DNA from: Serendipita indica DSM 11827
Lineage: Eukaryota; Basidiomycota; Agaricomycetes; Sebacinales; Serendipitaceae
Length of the DNA: 64,000 nt
Reading direction: 5' to 3'
Assembly (NCBI GenBank): GCA_910890315.1
Contig: CAJVGD010000016.1
Span: 248,001-312,000 of the forward strand
Part shown: positions 56,295-64,000 of the stretch, piece by piece
Numbering within the stretch: position 1 is the first letter of the stretch
Layout of the letters: every line of letters begins with the position of its first letter
The notes under the pieces: generated by a model
What the model saw: only the letters and a program-made list of their open reading frames with translations
Database searches by the model: none
What the model was told of the DNA's origin: nothing
Translations under genes and position numbers: made by a program

Positions 56295-56674
56295 ATTGTT
56301 GTAGTCTCTCTATCAATCGATTTACTATACTCAAACAGCCTAGATTGTGACACCACATTAGATGCCTATTATCTCCCGGTATACTTCATTGGTCATACCA
56401 CGAACCGTGACATCCAGCTCAACTTATTGCCGTTGTGTTGATGAGATGGTGTATGGACTTGAGAGGCAGCCGGTTTTTCGGCGTGAGTACGATGAGGTAG
56501 CGTCATGGAGAAAGCTGAGCCTGAGGTCCCGCGTGTGCGTCGGTAAGGTCTACCGATCCGGGTGTTCGATGTGATTTGGGTCGGTAAGACCCTCCTCGAC
56601 GGTCGGAAGCAACTCTATCTACATCAACAAGTCGCGGTGGACTCTTGTTCATCAGCGGGAAATAGTGTACATTG
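56295..56674. other. Convergent intergenic region
   Basis: Lies between the 3' ends of the NACHT-WD40 gene and the PQ-loop gene. No gene recognised. Confidence 0.4.
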
Positions 56675-59004
56675 TCACCCATGGGCATCTATTGGATGCA
56701 CACTCTGCAAAAGCTTGTCCGGTGACTGATCAGAAGGATGAGCTTCCTTTCGCAAAGCGAGTCCACGCAACCCATCCTGCTCAACCTCTTCAATCTCCTC
56801 CTCCAGTCCTTCCTCTTCATCCTCTTCGTCTTCTTCGTCCTCCAATTGCTCTCGTCGTCCGTAAATGATACCTTGCGTAACGATAATCACATCAAAACAC
56901 AGCGTCCCACCACTCCCCAAGAGATAAGGTAGCGACTCGCGGATAAACGCAGTTGCGCGCGGTGAGCGATACGGTGGATCGACGTGGCCGAATAGGTGTC
57001 CTAGAAAAGAGGCAACGCCCGCCTCGATGGGTTCTCCACCGGGGGCGTATTCCCATAAGATTGGATTGCTGAGAATGCTGGCGACGTAGAAGCTGTTTCC
57101 AAGAAAAGCAAAGACAAAGAGCGCCAACGAGAGTCCTTGGACAGACTTGCGCGTATACTGTAAAGCCGTTAGCAAGAGGTACTCTGATAAGGGGAAATGG
57201 ACCTACATTCTTCCAAATCTGCGGCAAGCGACTGGTGAGATAGAGCGTCGTGCAAGCCCAGGCGCTAATCCGTCCAATAATCCGTCGCTTTTGCTCACGG
57301 GTAAGCGGTGGCTGCTCTCGACGAGGTCGTCCCTTTCTCTGCTCATCCTCTTCAGAGTCACCTTGAAACGAATAGAATACCGGCTGATCAAGTGACGGTA
57401 TTCGGGGAGCCTCTTCGACATCCGCAGCCCACGTCAACACCTCTCCCCGAAGAGGCGTTGGGTCGCCAGTCGAAAGCGAGGTGGAACGTGACAGGACGCC
57501 ACCACCGCCACTCGCCATAAACAGCGCGCCAATACCAACACTGAGAAAGACAATGCTGGCACTTCGCTTGCGTGAGCCACTCTTGCTTGCCCTCTCCCGC
57601 TCCCTCGCCTGCTCCGCCTCCAAGTCGATGTCAATCGCATGCGAGCTCCTCCCGTCTGTGCCATGCAACACAACCGAACGTCCGGCTTCTGCCGTCGCCG
57701 GTCCTTCATAGCTGGACATGGTACCAAGTCGAGACCGACGTGAAGGTCGACCACGTGAGCGAGAGCGCTGTCGTGCTTCGCTATCTCCAGGAGTCGGTGT
57801 GGTTTCACCAGTGGGACTCTCGACATGTTCAATCTCTGATAGTCGTCGCGGCATTGTGATATGGGACGCTCCTCGGGACCACGACACGCCGTCCACCAGA
57901 CGTAGTCGCAACCGATGCCTCGGAGTAAACACTATCTGTCAAGGCAGTGACCTCGTCGTCTTCTTCTCCATCATCCGTCGTCCTCTCCTTTCGGTGTGCG
58001 CCTTCCTTTTCCTTGCCCTTGTCGCCCATACTCTCGAGTCGGAGTCGCAAGCTGTTGATGCTCGGCTTGCTCAAACTCTTGCGCGCTTTGACGGTGCCAC
58101 TCGCAGCCACATGCAGCTCTTCCGAGCTTGGGAGCAGTCCCGCAGGTGGGTAGGCGGCCATGACGCCTGTAAAGCGAATACTTCCAGCACGTGGATGACT
58201 CCGCTCCCTTCCGTCGTATGCCCGGTGGCCTGCTTCGAGTTCGTCGATGGATAAAAGGGGAGTGCGTGAGTGTGGTCGCGTGAGAGACCTTGGCGCGTAG
58301 ATCACGCCTGTGGGAGTCAGAGTGACTGCTGGAGAGAGTGTAGGAGAAGGAGTTAGCGATACTGAGGGCGAGGTTGGTGGGCTAGGCTTGTAGTAATAGA
58401 TGTATTGGGCGACCAAGGTAACGTCGACGAATACGAAATAGGATGCCAGGTAGGTCTGAAAGGGGAGTTGATGAGTGAGTATGCATCCGACCAGGTTGGT
58501 AATGTCGCCTGCTCAAAGTGTCAGTGGCTTCGATCACACCGGAACGGGGGATCGGCTTGAAAAGCAAAATACGTAAGAGCGAGGCGATGAGGAAAATCAG
58601 ATAGGTTATCGAGCACCATACACAGAAGCTCAAGAACTGTCCATATGCAGTGCGGAAATGGAAGATGGAGCACGCGTGATAGAAGAGTTTGCTAACCGAG
58701 CAACCAATTTGCAAGAAAGGGTAGTGCCAATCCTTCAACAGACTGAGTTTGAATGTTGACGATTACTTGACTGGTTTTTGAGGACGTCCAGCGTGTTCAG
58801 GAGAAAGGACGCCAGTATACAAAGACGTGTTATAGCGTAGAGAAGAGATGGAAACGAAAAATAGTTAGCATTTAAGCATACAAGTAGACATGAATCACAG
58901 AACACGCCATGGCAAGGAAGAGGGACTCACGGAAACTGGGCTCCGAGCCAACAGAGGATGGATAGATATCCTAGTGCATGACTAGTAAATGCAAGATCAA
59001 GCAT
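56675..59004 (-). CDS. PQ-loop repeat membrane protein (Ypq/RTC2-like vacuolar amino-acid transporter)
   Basis: Clear exons: 59004..58931, 58742..58697, 58508..57897, 57835..57207 and 57157..56675. The first (LGYLSILCWLGAQFP) plus SVEGLALPFLANWLLG and DITNLVGCILTHQLPFQTYL form PQ-loop one; SRLPQIWKN with YTRKSVQGLSLALFVFAFLG forms PQ-loop two. Between them is a ~350-residue hydrophilic Ser/Arg-rich insert and near the end YLLGSGGTLCFDVIIVTQGII plus a Glu-rich tail. Relatives export basic amino acids at the vacuole. The stretch 58743..58930, which should encode the few residues between FPQ and SVEG, could not be resolved: only intron-like sequence and a weak VLKNQ are visible. The intron 58509..58696 is 188 bp, longer than usual. 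The large insert is much longer than in yeast homologues. Confidence 0.8.
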
Positions 59005-59640
59005 CAGCCGCGTTCCGAGGGCTCTAGAGGCGCTCCCAGAGGTGCTGCCGCCTGTGTAGAATGACTCGCAGCGCGTGTGCGATGGTTAAAGTAAAGTCAA
59101 TCGCCGTTTGCTATGCTTTGCAAGATGAATCGAGGCAGAAGAAAGGGCCAGGAGATGTCCAGCGCTGCACGAGAGACGCGGACGAGGTCAAGTTTGCTTG
59201 CTAGACGTCGCCCAATCTGGACACTTTCCACCGGAACTTACAGGGAACGCTCAGATGAACAGCGGGGATTATACAACTTATATTCGCAGATTATACGCAC
59301 AGACAAGGCCTATCCGACACTGAAGAGGACCACAGTCTATCCTTGGACCCGGCCATGTCCACGTAGTGGCTATCAGTGCCTTCTTGGAATACACCTGTAG
59401 CATGACATACACATAAGCAGTCATTCTATCTGAGCCTTTCAGTCGCTCCTCTTTGCTCAGCACACGGCGGTGGTGGTCAGATGGGAGACATCTAAACGCC
59501 CAACTGTTACCAGTCCTTTTGGGCGTTGTAAATTATAGTGAAATATCAACCTTATCCTCTAAGAAATTCCCAAGGATATCAACCGGATAACTTACCTCTA
59601 TGTCACAATCCCTGAAAGCTCGCCTAAAGGACAGTCCGGA
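59005..59640. other. Intergenic region
   Basis: Upstream of the PQ-loop gene. No gene recognised; an unremarkable promoter-type region. Confidence 0.4.
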
Positions 59641-59930
59641 TACTTGTCTGGATGATCTTCTGGAGACCAGTCTAAAACCCCGTCTGGAGGCTCTTCTGGA
59701 GACCCGTCTGGAGATCCGTCTGGAGACCCATCTGGAGACCGGTCTAAAACCCCATCTGGGGGCTCTTCTGGAGACCAGTCTGGAGATCCATCTGGAGGCT
59801 CATCTGGAGACCCTTCTGGAGATCCGTCTGGAGACCCGTCTGGAGACCGGTCTAAAACCCCGTCTGGAGGCTCATCTGGAGACCCGTCTGGAGACCCATC
59901 TGGAGACCCGTCTGACAGATGCAGCAGACG
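59640..59930. repeat. Minisatellite, 12-bp unit (GTCTGGAGACCC type)
   Basis: About 24 degenerate copies of a 12-bp unit alternate GAGACC and GAGATCC forms, with TCTAAAACCCC variants at about 59671, 59743 and 59851 (spacing 72 and 108 bp, multiples of 36), so a higher-order period of 36 bp exists. Because 12 is a multiple of three, both strands are open: plus reads Leu-Glu-Thr-Arg/His-like repeats, minus reads Pro-Asp-Gly-Ser repeats. Neither frame has supporting start context or splice structure, so I do not call a gene. Confidence 0.85.
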
Positions 59931-61433
59931 ACCTTCTAAACCGCCGTAAGCAGGGACGGACAGCTTTCGCAATCTTGAAACATTTACGCGTACTCTCCTG
60001 CTTATTGGTAACCGACCGGCGTCTTTATTCGATGTCTCTATTTACGTACAAGTGTTTGTTTCAGCGAGTGATCTCAAGCAAACTTTGGAAGATAGCCACC
60101 TCTTTTTGTGGCGGCATCATCTGGGTTTCATTCAATCATTGCCTGTAGGGCTACCACAGTAACTTACATTTTCCATTTCTGTTTGAGGCTGGTATTGTCC
60201 CAACAAGACATACGCTGACTACACAAACCATCGGCGATTGCAATCACTTTATATCACCCAACATCAAATCAAGGAGCTTTTCACTTCACTCAGGACGATA
60301 TACTTTACAAGAACCCATCACAGCTTCCGGTATGCCAAAACTGAATTGGAAACCAACCTGGGAAACCAACCGGGGAGATTCTCGGCTTAGATGCACATAT
60401 TTCAGCAACAAGGGGCGTCTGCGAGTTAAATGGGTCCATTTGAAACTGTAGACAAAGAAAGAGGCCTGCCCGTTGCGATCTTAGCTCACCAATTCTGTAC
60501 CTACAATCTCTTCAATATGGTCCGAGCGAGCGAGAGTGTGTGTATGGATTAAATAGCCTAACCACCAGCTTTTAACCTGATAACTGTTCTCTGATGATGG
60601 GAAAAACTTTGCTGCAGGCATACGCATGCTTCGCCATACTGTGGGCATCTGGGATATAGATCAAAGAACTATCCATCGAGCTCATAAACAAGCATCTTAC
60701 CATCTTGCGTCTATATTTCTAAGAAAGTGACTGTGTCTGGGGACCTGGCTCCATTCCGTAAGGAAATAACAAGACATTATCCATTGGTCCAAATTCTTCG
60801 ATCAAGTCAAGTGCGACGCAGTGGCCGAGTTGTCCTTTGTTCTGCTCTATTGTGAGCAAAGGGGAGGTAGTGAAGGGTGGAGGTCCAGAACCATTTGGAA
60901 TGGCCACTCTCATATCCGGTGGACTATGTCTGTCGACTTGGCACTTGACACCTTTAGAGTTTTAGATAGGCAAACAACAAATCGGAGCGCGAACCAGAAG
61001 TAGGTGCCTGGCATCCAAGTAAGGATGAAGCGCACTGACAAAGATGTCAATAAATGGTGGATGAGTATGTTATGCGACAAACAGAATGGGGAAAATTCTA
61101 TGAGCCAGACAGTTGTAAACGCATCTGAGACCATTTGCATTGCCTCGAGGTTTAGCTTGGTCAACTTTGGCCCGTGGGTCTTGATAATCGTCTCGCCATA
61201 AGATAACTAAATCAACGAAAAGTCAGTGATACTACAAGAGCATTCAGAAAAGCCACTGGCCGGATGAGAAAGGGAGCGCACCCATAGACAATTGGCTCTG
61301 ACTGCCCTGCAAGGTTGAGAGCCGAAGGAACATTTCACGCACATTATGCCCAATCATCGTATCCTTGACCGGCACTTTGAGTGGACCAATACATCTGCGC
61401 AATAGTTTGCATCTGGCGGTATGACGTTTACAT
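59931..61433. other. Intergenic / unassigned region
   Basis: Some minus-strand pieces (for example KLNLEAMQMVSDAF near 61150, and a 64-codon frame at 60719..60913) may be decayed downstream parts of the carnitine acyltransferase remnant or of another gene. None is strong enough to annotate. Confidence 0.35.
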
Positions 61434-62345
61434 TCATGAATCCGACCTCCCACCTCCAGTCTTATTATCGCTCGTGAGTGCACCAACAGCATGTCCAGCA
61501 CCGATCTTGTCTGCCGCTCTGACAACCTTGGTGATCAAAGCCTCCAAGTCTGCCACGGAGAGCTCCTCGCCGACACCAATTGCAACTTCACAGAAACGGC
61601 TCTTTCGAATGAGCACAACATGGTTGCGCGAATCGGCCGGGTACTTTTGCAGTGTCGGAACCGGCGGTCGGCAGTCGGGTCGGGTTGAATCTGTACCGAG
61701 GGCTTTGTGAGCAACCTTTCAACGAGGTTAGGTAGAGACGCATAGTCACTTGTACGAGCTCAAGGCGAGGTAATAGTCCTTGAACTTTCCGACTTGAGTG
61801 TTCGGCTTTCGACGAGTTGCCCAAACATGAGCAGACCCTTCAAAACCTTTGCTGCACCTACATCTCGTCCTCTTCCTTGTTGAATAGCTATGTGTACGTA
61901 GATGTAGCTAGTGAAAACGATAACGGAGTCCCGATATGCCATGTAGCTATCCTCATAAGATCAGCACCAGCTATCTCAAGAGCGAAATAAGGGACATACG
62001 CAGCATAAGTCCACCATTCGCTAAGCCATTTACTCCTCCCAGCACTCTTTTCGCTGGCTGCGCGTTCCCCGGGGGGCGTTTGTGGACGAGCGGGAACAAA
62101 ATACAGTCGCTGACGGCGAGGGCTGCGTCGTCCGGAATTGAGACGGTATCAGGTATGGACAAGTCGTTTCTGGAGACTTTTTGCTGTAGACTGGATGCTC
62201 AGAATGGGGAGTCCAGGCAGCTTCGTGTGAAAGCATAGGGGTAACGGATGCAATTTGCGCAATGGTCGGAATGACCTCAGTCTCTTCTGAAACCTCCACC
62301 GCTCGAAGACGTCATGGATAGTTTGAAGCAAAACACGCGCTCTGA
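61434..62345 (-). pseudogene. Carnitine O-acetyltransferase-like gene remnant (N-terminal third)
   Basis: The minus strand encodes, in several frames, LPGLPILSIQ (start of family), SKWLSEWWTYAAY joined over a GTATGT/GGATAG intron to MAYRDSVIVFTSYIYVH, then VLKGLLMFGQLV, FNPTRLPTAGSDTAKV, and NHVVLIRKSRFCEVAIG followed by ADLEALITKVVRAADKIGAGH and VGALTSDN. These are consecutive landmarks of carnitine acyltransferases, ending where the family has LTSDNRDxWA. The catalytic His region and C-terminal half are not found downstream. A frame change lies between SDTAKV and RNHVVLIRK. So the gene is truncated and decayed. The enzyme transfers acetyl groups between CoA and carnitine in peroxisomes and mitochondria. 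Confidence 0.65.
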
Positions 62346-62908
62346 GGGGGCTGACCTCGGTCGCGGTTGGGTTCAAAAGTATATTAATCCGACTGGCCAA
62401 GCTACTTGAACCATCTAACCTGTCGGACCGATGTTAAATAAATACAAAATCAATCTGAATACTGAGTCCTGGCCATTGTTTCCCGCTCTCAGCCCACCTC
62501 TTGCCTCGGTTTCTCATGGTAGGTTCGATCATGATTAACCCCATGGGACGATGATAACAATAAAGGAATACCGTTTAACAGTATACGAGAAATATTAGTG
62601 TTACGAGTATTATCTTCTGATGTGAGAGGTATAGGAAATAAGATAAGACGACAAAGTGAAAGTCAAGTCAAGACCTTATGTTTGTGGAATGATGAATCGA
62701 GTTGGCTCAGACAAGATATGGCCTTTGTAACGGTTTTATGTTGCAAACGGTTACTAGGGAGTACAAGCCTACCCTCTGGATCAAAGAACAGGCAAGTACA
62801 ACGGTTGATAAAGACGGAGAGGATATTGATCGGATGGAAAGGAGGAAATGAGAATGGAATTTAGAATGAGTGGAAGGCAGTCGACTGCAATAAGGGGGCA
62901 AATGAGTG
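62346..62908. other. Intergenic region
   Basis: No gene recognised; AT-rich patches around 62420-62600. Confidence 0.4.
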
Positions 62909-64000
62909 TCAATGGTCAAAGGTCCGTGGGGAAAGAAGTGATGGGATATAAATAATGGATACGGTTAGTCCGAGGACTAAAGCGACGAAAGAGATAAAAG
63001 ACGTAGACTTGCATGAGGCTGCGCGTCGCACGGAGTCGACGGAAAGCCTACACATGGTTTCCTTCAGAGCCTGTGTTGGGACTGAGCAGTTCAGACAGTC
63101 GTAAATGTGGGAGACCCATTGCCCAACGGCCCATGGATAATGCTCCTTGATGTATCGATCATAGGCGGCGAAACTAGGGAGTGCCGCAGGAGTCGAAGGT
63201 GCAGGACAAAGTCGATGATAATCCCCAGTTGCCTCGAGCTCCCTGAAGAAGCTTTCCTCGTAAAAGTTTCGAGGCATTTTGGGTTGAACCTTCCTCTGGG
63301 AGTCCTCCAACAAGAAGATCCGCCTCAATTGCTTGGAGGGTTTGGGGACAATATTGATCTGGTATGTTCCCTTAATCTTGCGCTGGTTGGGCTCGATGAC
63401 ATCCAAAGCGTGGAAGAGTGCACCTAGGAGTGGATTGCGCCATGGAAGTTCCTTAACAGCGAGGATTTTTGGGCGATCTCCACCTTCGTTTCCAGTTGTC
63501 GATTCATCTTCTGATTCCTCGTCACTATGCATGGCAGAGTGGACAGAAACGTAGGCCTGGAGGGCCTGGAGGCCGGGTTCCGCCATTGCCACTTTTTGTC
63601 GGGATTTACATTTCTGGTGAATTCGCGTCAGATATATCGATTAAGCAACAAATACATACCTGATAACGGCGTCCAGCTCGTCTCTTGAGTGCTGAAAGCT
63701 GCTCACGTTCCTCCAGGGCTCGGAACACATCGTTTTTCCTTTCGGTAGCGATTCTTGCCTTGACATGGGAAGTGACTCGCGCGAGGACAACGTCCGGTAT
63801 GGAAGCATCAGGCGGGAGATCATAGCCACTCAAGACGCCATCCGCATTTTGTTGAAGGAAGTGGTACACAAATATGATGCGTGCAAGAACGTTGTGCCGA
63901 TATCCCAATGGTTCGTCCATCAGAATTGTGAACTTTGCATTGGGACCTCCAAAGTCCTCAATATTCGCAGCCAAATCTCCGTTATCGAGATCGAGGTTCA
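62909..64000 (-). CDS. Partial gene of unknown function with a C-terminal membrane segment
   Basis: Two exons are visible: >64000..63660 and 63613..62909, with a 46-bp intron (GTATGT/CACCAG, phase 0). The first part is helical and charged (LGYRHNVLARIIFVYHFLQQ, DVFRALEEREQLSALKRRAG). The second exon begins KCKSRQKVAMAEPGLQAL and carries an acidic run (HSDEESEDESTTGNEGGD), then LPWRNPLLGALFHALDVIE. Near the end a hydrophobic helix (FISFVALVLGLTVSIIYI) precedes the stop. Basic-acidic-LPWR arrangements of this kind recur in multicopy agaricomycete genes of unknown role, but I cannot name the family. The 5' end is outside the window. Confidence 0.65.

Noticed and set aside
59598-60148. A 182-codon plus-strand ORF (Leu-Glu-Thr repeats) and a 124-codon minus-strand ORF (Pro-Asp-Gly-Ser repeats)
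   Set aside because: Both derive from the 12-bp tandem repeat. Openness on both strands is an arithmetic effect of the unit length.
1-64000. CRISPR arrays, tRNA genes, operons and ribosome-binding sites
   Set aside because: The window is eukaryotic. No regularly spaced direct repeats of CRISPR type and no convincing tRNA A/B boxes with cloverleaf potential were found by eye.

Overview
The window is fungal nuclear DNA from an agaricomycete, most likely a Rhizoctonia/Ceratobasidiaceae-type genome. Genes are split by many tiny introns (mostly 42-65 bp, GTRNGT donors, CTNAC-like branch sites, YAG acceptors). Several families typical of that group occur: a NACHT-WD40 receptor with an amplified repeat array, a patatin-TPR receptor remnant, a DUF6533-type seven-helix protein, a tandem family of membrane-anchored helical proteins and secreted pectinase. 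No tRNA, rRNA or CRISPR array was recognised. All exon joins are my own reading of splice signals and reading frame.

Layout, left to right. 1-9.7 kb: a partial gene on the minus strand, a large membrane/SH3 protein, a phytanoyl-CoA-type dioxygenase, the Hsp90 co-chaperone AHA1 with an unusual C-terminal membrane segment, and a long Arg/Ser/Tyr-rich protein. 10.3-17.1 kb: the patatin-TPR remnant, the ribosome-biogenesis WD40 protein PWP1 (with two apparent frame breaks) and the seven-helix protein. 18-23.4 kb, cell-wall enzymes: a broken KRE6/SKN1-like GH16 gene, a detached N-terminal piece of a second copy, and an intact GH28 polygalacturonase. 24-30.4 kb: three tandem paralogues of a membrane-anchored helical protein sharing exon lengths, two of them sharing a duplicated upstream region.

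31.8-48.4 kb is the most interesting part. It holds four very short, three-exon metallothionein genes that are invisible as plain ORFs. Three sit in copies of a segmental unit: two direct copies and one inverted copy that is almost perfectly mirrored with the first. Each unit also carries a decayed fragment of the neighbouring Byr4/Bfa1-like gene. A solo LTR sits in one fragment. The original locus appears to be the Byr4/Bfa1-like gene tail-to-tail with SLY1, pushed apart by amplification of the metallothionein unit.

48.4-64 kb: SLY1 (ER-Golgi SM protein); a 1,497-residue NACHT-WD40 protein with 14 nearly identical WD repeats, divergent from SLY1; a PQ-loop vacuolar-type transporter; a 12-bp minisatellite; a carnitine acyltransferase remnant; and a partial gene of unknown function running off the right edge.

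Single-base frame breaks, several in or beside homopolymers, recur in otherwise well conserved genes (PWP1, the Byr4/Bfa1-like gene, the GH16 gene). Some may be base-calling errors in the assembly rather than true pseudogenes.
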